Shown piece after piece: positions 1-36,100 of a stretch of 64,000 nt of DNA. The DNA is from Stramonita haemastoma (taxonomy: Eukaryota > Mollusca > Gastropoda > Neogastropoda > Muricidae): the NCBI GenBank assembly GCA_030674155.1, contig CM060318.1, forward strand, positions 79,525,734 through 79,589,733, in the 5' to 3' direction. Each line of letters begins with the position of its first letter. Position 1 is the stretch's first letter. The notes beneath the pieces are model-generated. The model was given only the letters and a program-made list of their open reading frames with translations, did no database searches and was not told the DNA's origin. The translations under genes and the position numbers were made by a program.

Positions 1-1480
1 GAAAGCTGCACTTACAACAACTTTTATTTTTATTTTTTCCATATCACGCCACATTTCAAGACGCCAAACACATGGCATCATTAGTAACGATCGAGAGAAC
101 AGGTCAATGATGTCACTAAATGAACACTAAGTATTTACGACAGTAGAAGCTGTATGCAAAAATAAGAAGTCCAGCATATTTCCCTGCGTACAAAACCTTC
201 AAATCATGACCTTAATTTCATTATCTGGAGTACATTTCTGTTTTTGAGCCAAGCTGATGATTCCACGCCTTTTGACAAACGTCCCATGTTGCTAGAATCG
301 ATCGATCTAACAGCTGCTAAAGCCTGTGACAATCTGAAATCATCACGAAGAAATGATGAATAGACATCTCTTGAATCTGTAGTAACAATCTTTTTATGCA
401 TAGTATTCAGAAAGAATAAACAATCTTTCCTCCAAGACCTCAACAGGGGCTGTTGCTTGATGACGTATCGCGAGTTACACAAAGAAAGTGAACAAGACAC
501 CACAGGTTTAGAGTGCGTGTGTACCTCAGCACACACTCTCTCACAGCAGACAACGAATCAGAAAGCTTCCCCAGTGCAAACGTACTGAGATTCATACGCG
601 AAGGTCGGTAAGAGTTCACTGTGACTGATAAAATAGTCCCTTTGTTTGTCCGAACATTACAGCTTTTGAAAGACACCACGTGTGAAAATCGTAATAGGTA
701 GCTCATTTCTCAGGATAGCATTATCCTTTCTTCATCCAACTTGGTGAATAATAGCACAAAAAGCATTACTCTTAACACAACACTTTGGGGTAAAGGTCAT
801 GTTCTCTATTTTTAGACAATGCAGCTTTATCGATCGAACGTGGCAAAGACACCGAGTGTAATGCGCAAGACGCTGATTTTCTTCCTGGTATTTCTTTATG
901 ATGCAATCATGTTATATACTTCAACTTACCCAGAAACAAAGTTCTTCATCATACCTTTGCTTTGATAACAAATTTGATTCTTTACACTGAAAATCTAGGG
1001 AAATATCAACGATTGATATGTCTGCTCGAAACCATGTCACAAACTGGGTACAGGAAATAGTGTAAATTTTGCACATAAATAGCTTGAGGCAAGTAAAATA
1101 ATGCACACACACAAATGATTTCATTTCCTTCATTTCTCCAAACATACTCCACACAAAAGATGTAAAACATTTTAAGATTTTTGTGTTGGAAGATATTTTA
1201 TTTGGCTCTAAAAATAGTGACCTCCATCTGGCCAGTTTTCAGGAGAATGACCCACATACACACACTCACTCACACACACAAAAGGATAATAAAATTATAA
1301 ACAGCTGTTTAGGAGTAGACATGATTGGAAAACCACTTGTGTAACAGGAAACATTAATTTTAGAAAATTTTATTCTAAAATCAGGTTAACCTAAAAACAG
1401 TTATTTTATATGAATAAGACCTGCATATTTCATAAATTCATTCTCTTACAAGTCCATCATCATCATCATCATCCTCATCA

Positions 1481-1577
<97 letters not shown>

Positions 1578-3529
1578 TATTTCAGTAAATCAACCAAAAC
1601 ACCAAAACAATCAACAACTACAAAAATACAGTTAAAAAAGAAGCAAAATTTCTAACACCTAATCTTCACAAAAATAAAAATATTGCTAACAGATAACTAT
1701 GATACAAAGGCACTTGGGTGAAATAAGTATTTCAATGCAAACAGTGTCAACAAAATGAATCCATAACAATGGATGAAACTGCCGTGAACTGCTAGTGTTG
1801 GAGCAATACCAAACACAAAACAAAACCAAACAAACGTCACATCTATTTGGTTTAGCAGCTCCATTGAAATGTACAACTGAAGCACGAATATAACAGAAAA
1901 TAGCAATACACATTAAAAACAAATATTCTGAAAAAAACATAATAGCCACCAAGTTTCATCTTTGTTTCAGTTGCAGCCTGTGTGCTCATGTTATTGTTGA
2001 GCCACGCAGCTGCTAAGCAGTTCTGCTCCTCTGCTAAAAAAAAAAAAAAAAAAAAAGTCACTTTTATTGTCCTTTCATCAAACATGATATCTCTTTCTTA
2101 AACATTCACAACCTCAGCTATTGCTGAACATGGTTTTTGGAGTCATCGTTAAGTCTCGTTTTCTATGGATTCCCCTCAACAGAGTTTTCACTGTAGAGCT
2201 TTGAAAGGAAAACGCTGGATATTATCTCTTTGATTCAGAAGCAGCAAAAAACAGATTTGTCTGTGACATGACGTCTTGACAGAGGTACTTCTGAAATCTC
2301 TCCTGTGGTGTTTGTCAAGCCATCAAAATATTTACACATAATTACAACTACCAGAATACTATAATTTGAACAGAAAAATGGCAAGCTTCAGATTGCAGTT
2401 CTGAGTTCTCTGTAAACACATGTTTAATGCTGGCAGTCTCCTGCACTTGCTCCAGCCAGTAATATTCAGAAAGGTGGTTTTTGTGTCATCAGTAGCCATT
2501 CCAGTCCAGTACTGGCTGTACTGTAGCACTACCAACCCTACCCCCTCTCTCTGGCGAGTCTGGACAAGGGGTAATGTTTATGATGTATTCATCTCTAGCT
2601 ATTTTACACTGTTTGTCAAAGAATCTCCCAGGTTGAAGTGGCACGATGGTTTACTGCACAACGCTGTTTGGATCAACAGCCTGATTCACAGTAAAATGTA
2701 CACACAGTTTTCAGTACTGACTAGAAAATGCAGTCCAGGATCAAACATGAGAATCAACTTTCCCTTGAAAGATTTCCCATAACTCACTGTGTTGGCACTC
2801 AAGACTCAGAAACTGGGGGGAAATGGGAGACAGACAAAAATATGGGATCATTGAAAGGATATGAGTCTGGCAAGGATGGAGATGTCTCAGGCAAGAAAAG
2901 GGATGGGGCTGGAAATCCACCAAGAACAATTCACAAACATTTCACAGGCTTTCTCCACAATAGATACAATGTTAGTGCTCACTTTGGTTTCTTCTTCGTT
3001 GAACACTCAGTTAGTGTGTTGGTTCCTTACCCTGGCACCATCCTGTTTTCATCTCTAAATATCCTCTTCAAATCACCCCGGTTTTCCACTCTTTTAAAAA
3101 TTTCACCCATTCAACGAGTCTGTTGTAGAGCTTTGCGTTTTTAAAGCTTCATGGCGTCACAGACCAGAGTGTTCTTTTATTTGTACAATTTTTTTTCTGC
3201 AGTTTCCTCTCATTATTTTTTGTTCTCCATAGTTTTTTTTTCTGACACTCAAACTGTAATCAGAGCAGTGAAAAAATGAGTCTCACTGTAGAGGCTATAA
3301 CAATACACACATTTCTCTGCAATGTGACTGTGTAGAAAAAGAGACAGGGCCTCTCCCCAAGCACATGATGTTTACTACAAAATTTAATGTGTAAATGGCA
3401 CAAAATGTGGCATTTGCAAGGAGAAGAAACTAAAATCACTCCTTTAATGAACATATTGTTACCAGCCAATTAAGAGATGGAACAGCAGGCAGACACATAT
3501 CATCCTGTTTGACAGCGCAACTCAAGGAC
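1..3529. other. Non-coding, AT-rich
   Basis: No exon or repeat family recognised apart from the CT array at 1483-1577 and a 20-bp A run near 2037. Short open frames here lack protein-like features. It may include 3' UTR or downstream sequence of the receptor gene. Confidence 0.5.
1483..1577 (+). repeat. CT microsatellite
   Basis: Interrupted CT repeat preceded by CAT repeats. Confidence 0.95.
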
Positions 3530-3545
3530 TTCAATTCAACATCTT

Positions 3546-4418
3546 TTTTTTTGTTGTTTTTGTTTTTTGTTTTTGCTGCCTCATCTTCCGTGACGCTCCT
3601 GTCCCCGCCGCTCCCACGCTGCTCGCTTCAACTTTCCCGCCACAGCCATGCCCAGGTTTGTCATGTCTCATCCCCAGGGTCGGAAGTCCACAGGGAGTTC
3701 ATCGATATTAGGCCGTCGCGGCGCCACCAGCCAGAGGGGCCCTGCACTTCTGCTGGGTCACTTTGGTGGTGTTCAGTGGTGCCTGTTCTGAGCTAACATA
3801 CGCAGGACACCACCTACTAAGCCCCCTACTAACGACAGTATTAGCTCAGTCGCGGAGCCAGACTGAGTGAGTCACCCACCCGAGGTGGCGACACCACAAC
3901 GTCCCTCCAACAACCGCCTCCCCGCGAACCTCCAACCCCAAAGGCTTTGACACAAATTCACCACAGGCACAGAAGTGTATGGGGAAACCGAATCTGAGGT
4001 CACCATGACACCAGAGCAACCGGGCCCACGGAATCAGAGGCTATTTTTTCATTGCATGATGATCGATGAGAATGAGGATGATGTAATGATGCTGCTGTGG
4101 AGGTGCATATGCTTGGAGACTACTTGACAGGGCTGTACTCTACGCTTACTATCATAATATATCCCAGCGTCAACCGGGCCCGAGAGATACAGACACCTGC
4201 AGTGTTGGTCAGGTAATTTGAACAACACTCTCAAAGTCGCATCCGTAAAGTGGATGAAGCTCGACTGTGTGGTCCCAGTCTCCCCATTGAGCCCACAGCA
4301 CACTCACTCTGGGTAGGAGCCGACCGGAGCCCGAAAAATCCCTATGACTCATGGGATTCGAACCCGCGACCTTCCAGTCCGGAACCCAAGGTGCTAACCA
4401 CTGCGCCATGGCGGCTGG
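3546..4418 (-). mobile_element. Long tRNA-headed retroposon (873 bp) with 16-bp target duplication
   Basis: Flanked by perfect 16-bp direct repeats TTCAATTCAACATCTT (3530-3545 and 4419-4434). The minus-strand head has tRNA-like A and B boxes (TGGCGCAGTGGTTAGCACC and GGTCGCGGGTTCGAATCCC). The body is unusually long for a SINE, and the 3' end is A-rich (AAAAACAAAAAACAAAAACA). A related head occurs on the plus strand at 27327-27495, and a body fragment resembles 45597-45665. Confidence 0.8.
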
Positions 4419-4434
4419 TTCAATTCAACATCTT

Positions 4435-5450
4435 GTTCATTCACAAATCCACATGAAATGTTTGCAAGGTGTGTGATGGTAATATTGTTATGAGCTCCAA
4501 GGTTTCTGATGGTGTACATAAGGCACATAATGGGCACCGGCTTCATATCGAGTGCTGCTCAGCTGGAGGATGAGAGCTAGCTATCTCAAATAAATCACTG
4601 TAATTTCCATACAGTATAACCAGACTTCTCACACTTCTTGAGAGTTACAGTCACACAAAATCCATTTGATACATATTCCACCTGATTTCTCCAGCCCTAT
4701 AATCCAGAAGGTTTGCCTGTCACCCCCTTTACACAAAATAAAAATCCGTGAAAAGTCATGATTTTTCATGATTTGGGTTTTTTGTGGAAATGGAACCCTA
4801 AAGATGTACTCTTTCATGTCCCATAATTTTTTTTCTCAAAAAAAAAGTGACATAAATCATGATAATTTGAAAATAAAGATGACAACATTTATTGAGTGTG
4901 AATGCATACTTGGTTTTCTTTCCTCATTTTCTCCGTTTTCTCTTTTAACCACCTAATCCGTTGTTTTTTAAAGAACATACACTTTTCAAAACAAAAGGTA
5001 AAGCATTGAAATTTTGCAAGCTTCCTTTTAGTAATACAGTCTAAAGTTTTACATATTTATTTGCATTTATCTTGATAAACTTTGAAATTATAGCAATTTG
5101 AATCTTTCTACCCAGCCAAATGTCACAAAAATTCAGGATTTCAAAAGAAAAATTCACAAAAAATCAGAAAATTGTACAATGTCTTTAAAAATCTGTAAAA
5201 CTGAAGAAAGCAATGGTAAAAACTTGTATGCAACACACAATTACAATATGTTTGATATTTTTGAAGTTTTCTTCTTTCAAAATATGTTGTTTGTCAGCCA
5301 TTTTGAATTCGTTTCCATGGAAACGGAAGTTCATACTACATAGTCAAGCTAATTTTTCTGATTCTCAAGTGGCATATGTTATATCTAAAACACCAAAACC
5401 CTTAAAACTATTTGAACAAAAATTTTCCCTTTACTGACCCATGTCCGGCC
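4435..5450. other. Non-coding, AT-rich
   Basis: No gene recognised between the 873-bp retroposon and TTAA element 1. Potential AATAAA signals on the minus strand occur near 4887 and 5056. Confidence 0.45.
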
Positions 5451-5454
5451 TTAA

Positions 5455-6507
5455 CTCTTTCTACCCCATATGTATGACCTGTGTTTTCTCCTGCCCAGCT
5501 GTACAACCAGGTGTGCAAGAAAACACAAGCATGCTGAGAAAACAAGTGCTAACTTCTGAACTTTTGAATGGATGGCTTTCAAATTTCACACTGCAAATGT
5601 CATGAAAGTAGACAAACTACCAATGGTCCAATTTTCAAAGCTATTGAGTCAAAAATTGATGTTTTCTTGTTTGAAGGAAATAAAATTGATAAAAAACAAA
5701 AAAAAAACAACAACATTTTGCTAATACAAAACAAAACTTTCAGAAACTATTGCAAAAAAAGCAATAGAGACATTTTCTGTACAGTTTTAAATATGAATGA
5801 AACTTAATCACCACTGTAGAAAAACAAAAGCAAAAACAAAGACCATGCTGTGCACACCATTTCAAAGCACAGGTAGCTTTGTATGTGTAGCTTTCCCTCG
5901 GAAGACATCGACTCCATGACATAATTATCATCTCTGCCTTCACCACTTAGCCTAGATACCTAATTATCTATTGATTGCTATAACTGTAGGAATTTCCATT
6001 TAAATTTCCAAGATTTGGAGATAAAATCATCTTCTTTCCTTCAAGTAATGACAATCATCAGTGGGAGAGACTGTACTTTACCCTGCCTTCATCAAACACT
6101 TGATGGAGAGATAGATCTGCCAGTCTTCATCACTTCCAATGTCACTCTGGTTGCTAGTATTAGCATCTTATTCAGCTGAATCCTTGGATTCATTGCAATT
6201 GTAGTCTATAATCCACTCAGGAACCTGCTGAGTGACTTCTTTAGCTAGGAGATGTTGACAGCGTTTACTCATATTGCTTGATAGGTGACAGCTCAATGAA
6301 AACTCCACACAGAACATAAAGTGGCGATGTGGCATGCAAACAAACATATGAGAAAGAGTCTAAGCTATCAGACTGAGTAATTCTCAGAAATGACCGAATA
6401 AGAACACTCCATTCTAACTTAGTGCTCTGTTACAAGTATACTCATGAACAGGGTGATAAGGTTGGACAAAGTTTATGAGTATAGACTCATAAATGGGGTA
6501 GAAAGAG
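5455..6507. mobile_element. piggyBac-like non-autonomous TTAA element 1
   Basis: Terminal inverted repeats CTCTTTCTACCCCAT (left) and ATGGGGTAGAAAGAG (right) are flanked on both sides by TTAA (5451-5454 and 6508-6511). TTAA target duplication with short inverted repeats is the signature of piggyBac-type elements. No transposase frame is present in the 1053 bp, so it is non-autonomous. It lies just downstream of the receptor stop codon. Confidence 0.72.
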
Positions 6508-6577
6508 TTAAGAAAATGCACTTGAATTACCATGCTGCATTAAAATACACAACACAGTACTCACCATCAGTACCTAG

Positions 6578-6869
6578 TTAAAGTTAAAGTCTGTCCCGAG
6601 CCATAAGGCTCATCAGGCCGGTGCTTATCCCGGTTTCTGTGGCGTTAAGCGACTGAGAGTCATAGACTCCCCCCTGGATAGGACGCCAGTCTATCGCAGG
6701 GTTAACCCCCAACACAAGGTTGGTACCCCTTTTACACCTGGGTGGGGTGAGAAAATAGCCGTAAAGTGCCTTTTCCAAGGGCACAACGCCATAGCGGAAT
6801 AGCTGGGATCGAACCCGCAACCTTTAGATTACGAGTACAACGCCCTAACCACTAGGCCACAGCGGCGGC
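6578..6869 (-). mobile_element. tRNA-derived SINE inserted at the receptor stop codon
   Basis: Perfect 11-bp target duplication TCAGTACCTAG at 6567-6577 and 6870-6880. The minus-strand head reads GTGGCCTAGTGGTTAGGGCG with B box GGTTGCGGGTTCGATCCC. The first three bases of the right duplication are the receptor's TGA stop (minus strand), so the insertion left the coding sequence unchanged and lies in the 3' UTR. Confidence 0.85.
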
Positions 6870-29897
<23,028 letters not shown>

Positions 29898-30185
29898 CTT
29901 GCTGGTACCAGGTAAACAGTGCTGTCTCAGTGTCTGTGTCAAGTGTCATCCATCAAACAAGGCACTCCGGAAATAAATCTGTAAACACATTGAATGATAT
30001 CAGCGATATATTCAAAATACCTTTTGTTTTATTTGTATATGTCTGTGTCTGTGTGTGTGAGTACACGTGTATATATATCATGGATGTATTTTTGTGGAAG
30101 GGAATGCCATATGTATAGATTGCTTGTGTATGATAACATGTACATATATTATACAACTATAATGTGTAACCTTCTGAAAGTTCTC

Positions 30186-30422
<237 letters not shown>

Positions 30423-30939
30423 ACTATAAAGTACTTTGAGTCATGGCAAATTTCTTTGGATGTGAAAATTCTGCCTGTACCTTCTAGGTTAAGTACCTCA
30501 CCACATGAGCAGCATCAGCCATTTAAAAAAAAAAATTCCTGTTTGTGTGTTAACATATTTTCCTATCAGTATCACTAGTATCAGAGTGGCATTTTTCTAA
30601 ACAATTTTGAAATTGACAACTCTCTTGTTGCTGTGGATCCTTGTAAATAAACTTAAAATTACTAATTAGTTTGAAGATCATTCACAAATAGTGACAACTA
30701 CAAAGGTGACAAGTTTTCTCAAAGTTTGACTGGCAAAACTCTCATAACACTTAGATTAAATTTGAATATAAGAATTTGCTTGCTCATACATGCTATTGCT
30801 ATGTAGAACTTTTAAAATCTTGCCAAATACACCATGAGATTTTAGCTTATCCCACAGAAAAATCCAATCAATTTTGTCAAATGTTTGTTATAGTATGGGA
30901 AAGCACAATACAGCCTTTTAGTCTTAGGCAGCACAATAT

Positions 30940-31135
30940 CAACAATCCTGTGTAGTGTTAACAAATGACCCTAGATGGGTGCTATAACCAAGTTGCTTGG
31001 ACTGTTTGACTTCAAAACCATGAAGTTGTGAGTCTGAATCTTGGCGGTGTCTGGTAAAGTAGAGTGGGAATTTTACGATCTCCCAGGTCAACTTCAAGTG
31101 TAGACTTGCCAGTGCTTTAATTCCCTTCATGTATA
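30940..31135 (+). mobile_element. Diverged tRNA-like SINE
   Basis: Contains GGTGCTATAACCAAGTTGCT and a degenerate B box GAGTCTGAATCTTGG followed by CGGTGTCTGG, similar to the head at 58.96 kb. Flanks unclear. Confidence 0.4.
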
Positions 31136-31194
31136 TTCACATAGGACATAGGGAGTGACCATGATTTTGTAATGATGACATTCTGACTTCATCT

Positions 31195-33455
31195 CAAAAA
31201 AATTCACAAGCAGAACAACATAAGGATCAAGTTTGACCTTGAGAAGCTGAAGGATCCAGAGGTAGCAGACATTTTTCAGGCAAGAATAGGTTGGAAATTT
31301 GCAGCACTCGCTCTGATAGACTCAGATGATATGGATATAGATACCTTGATGGATGGTTTCAACTCAGCAGTGACTGAAACAGCAAGGGAACTTCTTATCT
31401 TACAGCTATGTGACAGACATAGAGAGTTGAAGAAAAAGAGAAATGAAACAAATGAAAGAGCAGAACAATATTATATAGGACACTCAACAAGAGAACCAGG
31501 GAGTCCATAACAGAAGCAAAAGAGAAATGGATTGGTGAACAGTGCCAGGACATTGAAGAAAACATCAAGAAAAACATCTGGTTTTGGTTTTCTCATTTTA
31601 TGTGTGATCGATGTGGGTTTTCCCACAACGCGGTGGCTATCCTGGGCTGCCCCTTATGGTTGACCAAGCAAGGACAGTCAAGTTTGTTTTATACCCCGTT
31701 TTAACTGTATATAGTCGCACACTTTTAATAAGAGTTTTAAAATGTGACGAGGTGACAGCTCCGATATGGTCTATGTGGTCGGCGTGGCTCTAAGCAACAT
31801 CATTGGATTGGGATTGGATTGAAGCCATGATCAACACTCCACTAAAAATCTGCAACAAGATCTGGCAGAAAGGAAAGGTCAACACCATGGACACAGTTAC
31901 TTATCATCACCCTCCCCAAGAAAGAAAATCTTCAGCAGTGCCAGAGTTACGCACAACCAGCCTCATACGCCACCCAAGCAAGGACATGTTGAAAATTATA
32001 TTGAACAGACAGAAGCCACAAGCAAAGACCATCATTGCTGAGGAACAAGCAGGTTTCAGAGCACGGCATAGCACAACTGAATAGATATTCAACCTCAGAA
32101 TACTCTGTGAGTGGTACCTTCAACACCAACAAGACCTCTACCACGTATTTATTGATTTTAAGAAGGCATTCAACAGGGTGTGGCATGCAGCTTTGTGGGC
32201 AACCATGAATTTGTACAACATCAATGCAAACCTGATCAGAGTCATCAAAGAGCTGTACAACAAGGCCACCAGTGCAATGTACTACAACAGCAACATTGGA
32301 GAATGGTTTTGAACAACAGTTGGAGTAAGGCAGGGCTGTCTACTCTCCCTCACTCTTTTCAACATCTTCCTTGAAAGAATCATGACTGATGCACTGGAAC
32401 ACCATAAAGGATCAGTCAGCATTGGTGGCAGAATGATCACAAACCTCTGCTTCGCAGATGACATTGACAAACTAGCAGGATCAGAACAAGAGCATGCCAG
32501 CCTAACAGAACACATGAACAATGCCTCTAAAACATACCACATGGAAATCAGTACAGAGAGGACCAAACCGATGACCAATGATACCAGGGCATCAACACTG
32601 ATATCAGGGTAAATGACCAGAAGCTGGAAACGGTTCGAAAGCTTCAAGTACTTGGGAGCCGTTGTATCAGACAAGGGGTCCAAGCAAAAGATAGTATGCA
32701 GGATTGCGCAGACGATAACAGCACTGTCAAAACTGAACACCATATGAAAAGATAAAATACCTCACTCAACTCCAAGATCAGACTAATGCGCTCCCTTGTC
32801 ATATCCATATTCCTGTATGCCTGTGAATGGTGGACCTGACTGCAGATTTGGAGAGAAGAGTACATGCTGTAGAGATGAGTTGCTTCGGAGACTCCTTGGC
32901 ATCTCCTACAGTGACCACATAAGCAACAAAGATGAGCATAACAGAATCCAGCAAACCATTGGTCCCATCAAAAAACTTCTATCAATAGTAAAGAAGCGTA
33001 AACTTAAATGGTATGGGCATGTAACAAGATCAAAAGGACAAGCAAAAACAAGCTGTCCAAGGTGGAATAAAAAATATATTTTTAAAAAGGCAGAGCAAGG
33101 AAGAGATGGCAGGATAACATCAGCCAAGGGACAGGCCTAGAACTCAACAACATTTTGAGAAAGGCAGAACAGAGACTGAGAGGCAAATTATTTTCTTTTT
33201 TTTTTTTCGAGGATAATGAAAAGCAACCGTGTGTTTTGGGTTTTTTTACATCCAGTCCCCACCCTTATCAGGGATAAGGTCATGGGAAAAAAATCCTCTA
33301 ACTAAACAACAATTATGATCCAAATACCAAGAGCAAGAAATCATTATCAAGTAGCAAACAACAGACAACAGAGAGGAATGGAGGGAACTGGCTGTTACGC
33401 CTAAGTCTTCTGGGGTGCCCCCACAGTCGCCAGACTACGGGATAGATAGATAGAT
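31195..33455 (+). mobile_element. RTE-like LINE, degenerate, copy 1, with nested insertions
   Basis: Reads as a decayed endonuclease-reverse transcriptase: an N-terminal fragment (RIKFDLEKLKDPEV), RT segments (AEEQAGFRARHSTTE, VFIDFKKAFNRVWH, VRQGCLLSL, CFADDIDKLAGS, FKYLGAVVSD, RRLLGISY, KKRKLKWYGHV) in several frames with stops. A foreign block at about 31580-31815 ends in ATTGG repeats and looks like the 3' end of another retroelement. A second block at about 33180-33365 contains a reversed SINE tail. The element ends in a short GATA array. Confidence 0.8.
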
Positions 33456-33907
33456 ATATCAAATATGCGCGTTTAAAATCACATCACTCATGTTGAAGGT
33501 GATAGGCTTGGAGAATGGAAAGAGACGATCCAGAGTAGCCTAGAATTCCTCATCGAGTGAATTTGGTTCAATAATTATAAGCAGTTAATCAGTTGTTAGG
33601 AACATCTAGTAAACAACTTCCCAAAGCAGCTAAATAATGTTATACCACGAAAAATACTTGCGTCGTCCATGTGTTCCTTGCTTTTGTAGATAGGCTTAAA
33701 TTGTATTAGGCCTAAAAAATCACAAAACTGAGATGTTCTAGCCCAGGGGTCCATAGGCCTAGCCTATTTTATATGTGGAAATCCGATAAGCTAAAAATAT
33801 TAATTCCGTCAAAACTTACCTTGGCTACACACCTCCATTAATTTTTGCTACTTTCTGTTTTCCTATAGGCTGCCTTCTGGGGGTGGGTTATGGGGCTTTG
33901 TTTGTTT

Positions 33908-34048
33908 GTTTGTTTTAGTCGAATTATAGTCCTTTCCAGATTTCTCTGATATCAGGACGTGGTCAGAAGCCAGAAAGTCAGAGGTCCCACACTTCGGCGA
34001 GTTCTCCCACTTCAGCACCTGGGCCACACCAAAAATATTACAATTCTT
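33908..34048. repeat. Left arm of a ~140-bp inverted repeat
   Basis: TTTTAGTCGAATTATAGTCC through CCAAAAATATTACAATTCTT is the reverse complement of 34685-34825 with few mismatches. The pair could be the ends of a foldback or long-terminal-inverted-repeat element of about 918 bp; the interior holds a composite SINE. Confidence 0.7.
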
Positions 34049-34132
34049 AAAGCAATTGCTTGATGCACTTAAAGTGCTGCTGGTTATGGGGCACCTTTAC
34101 TTTACCTTTGTATAGGCTACCACTCTTGCATA

Positions 34133-34660
34133 TAAGAAGGAAGGTGGCAGGATGGTTAAGACGTTTGCCTGCCAACAAGTAAACCATGAGGTTCTGGGTT
34201 TGTACCCAGCCTCGCCCTTTCTTCCCAGTTTGACGAAAAAATCGAACTAAATGTCAAAGTCATTCGGATGAGACTATAAACCGAGGCCCCGTGTGCGAAC
34301 GCACGCAGAACATCTTGCGCACAGGTTAAAACCCCGTTCCACCTTTCGGAAGATCAGGTCATGGTGTGCCGGTAGGACGGATGACAAAATTATAAAAACC
34401 AGCATGCACACAGGTGTCCTGTGTAGACACCATCCCTGAGGAAAAATCGGGGAGGTGGAGTCACAGGGTGGCTCGGGCCTGTATATGGCAACGTTCTGGT
34501 GGCTCCTGCGACGGAACTGGAACCGTTCGTATTGGTCATTGCCTTTCCAATGGATCATTCCAGTGGTGTTGAGAGGGGGGTCTGTTGCATGGGTAACAGT
34601 TTGCCCTTCATACTTACTTACCCAAGCTTTGCGTTCTAAATACATTTTTATGTAAAAGTG
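34133..34660 (+). mobile_element. Composite long SINE (SINE-B head, SINE-A-like body, extra 3' module)
   Basis: A SINE-B head (GGTGGCAGGATGGTTAAGAC, B box TTCTGGGTTTGTACCCAG) runs without a break into the SINE-A body (CATTCGGATGAGACTATAAA) and then a module with GGCAACGTTCTGGTGGCTCC and AATGGATCATTCCAGTGG. The same body and module occur at 59120-59200 plus 59505-59865, so this is a real family rather than a chance join. It lies between the arms of the inverted repeat described separately. Confidence 0.6.
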
Positions 34661-34684
34661 AGTTTCATCTCATGCAGTTACTTC

Positions 34685-34825
34685 AAGAATTGTAATATTT
34701 TGGGGGTGGCTCGAGGTGCTGAATGGGAGAACTCGCCGAAGCGTGGGACCTCTGACTTTCTGGTTTCTGACTACAGTCCTGATATCAGAGAAATCTGGAA
34801 AGGACTATAATTCGACTAAAACAAA
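34685..34825. repeat. Right arm of the ~140-bp inverted repeat
   Basis: AAGAATTGTAATATTTTGGG through ACTATAATTCGACTAAAACA, complementary to 33908-34048. No clear target-site duplication was found outside the arms. Confidence 0.7.
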
Positions 34826-34904
34826 TTTTTAAAAAAAGCTCTAAAGACTAGAGCGCAACTCCTCCGAGACTGATGGGTGCCTCCTCCTCCTCCTACTACT
34901 ACTA

Positions 34905-35515
34905 CTACTACTCTTGCATTCATACCGCACGTACAAAGGCATCCACCAAAACTTAAAACTTAAAACTGACAGACTTAAAACTTTCAGAAACTTTCAAGTA
35001 GCCTCGGACTCAGAGCTAATGTGATTTTATACAAATTTAGTAGGTTTGAATTTATTTTCGTTTTTCCAGCAAACTCTGTACCCCCTCAGTCCTTTGGTAT
35101 GTCTTTTTAAAATTTTTATTAAGTCCCGTGTGTATGCAGTATTGTAAATTTTGTCATCGTTCCCACCGGCACGCGATGGCCTACTCTTCCGTAAAGCGGA
35201 ATGGGTTTTAAAATAAACGCAAGATGTTCTGTATGCGTTCGCACATGGGACCTTGGTAGTCTCACCAAGGACTTCCTTGGGGGAGCAGAGTCGGTACTGT
35301 CGGTTCTCCCGAGTAAAAATCCTCTTGAACGAGTTCGAACCCAGGTCACCTGGTCACGAGCGCATCACTCATCACTAGCGACCAGGCTATCCCTTTCCCC
35401 AAATGCATTATTATGCATGCACCAGGTCAACAATGTAGGAACACAGGCGATCCTCATTTGATGATCATTTCCAACCTTTTAATGACGACGCGACCTGATG
35501 TTGCTCTAGGCCTTA
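34905..35515 (+). repeat. Diverged duplicate segment (copy without LINE)
   Basis: CTTGCATTCATACCGCACGT, GTAGGTTTGAATTTATTTTC, CCAGCAAACTCTGTACCCCC and AGGTCAACAATGTAGGAACA are matched in order at 36095-36330 and 38417-38495. This copy carries a reversed SINE-A (35120-35400) that the other lacks. Confidence 0.6.
35120..35400 (-). mobile_element. SINE-A copy, reversed
   Basis: On the minus strand: the end of a head (GGGATAGCCTGGTCGCTAG), B box GTTCGAACTCG and body (AGACTACCAAGG...). It is inserted within a duplicated flank segment (see 34905-35515). Confidence 0.6.
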
Positions 35516-36026
35516 TGTTTTCAAAAACAGTGCAATCCATGAAAAATCAGCAGTGTTTTTTTCTGACTAGCAAGACCCGGAAGTTTTAGGTGGAGTATAA
35601 CTTAGATGAGAGTTAACTTCCGGGGATGAAGTAGCAACTTGTAAACAGTGCCGAACTAAAACAGGATTACTTATTCCACAGGTTGTTGTTTTTTCTTGTG
35701 TACTTTCTTTTGGGGTTGAAACCATAGATCAACACCAGGAAAGGATGAGAAAGTGGGAAATGATCTTTGTAGAACAATTGCGTTCAATCTATTACGTCAC
35801 AATGCGATCACGTGACTTCGGTACTACCAAATAAAACTAGCCTACACGCTTATGTTCATTCTGTAGTGTCAGACTTTGATCTTGAGTGAAAATATATTCA
35901 ACGTGGTGTCAGAGGCAACACGAACCCCATATATTTTTTTCGCCAAGATCAGCAGTCGGGCAATGCTGGTGATACTCTTTTTTTCCGGCAATGGCTACAC
36001 ACCAGTATTGTGACTACTTTTTATTT

Positions 36027-36027
<1 letters not shown>

Positions 36028-36099
<72 letters not shown>
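36028..36099 (+). repeat. GT/AT microsatellite
   Basis: GT units continuing into AT units, at the left end of the LINE-interrupted duplicate segment. Confidence 0.95.

Positions 36100-36100
<1 letters not shown>

Noticed and set aside
2420..3144. Overlapping plus-strand open frames of 120 and 138 codons
   Set aside because: No domain, no splice context, and composition typical of non-coding AT-rich DNA.
4340..4418. tRNA gene
   Set aside because: A and B boxes are present but no full cloverleaf; this is a SINE head with target-site duplications. The same applies to the other tRNA-like heads.
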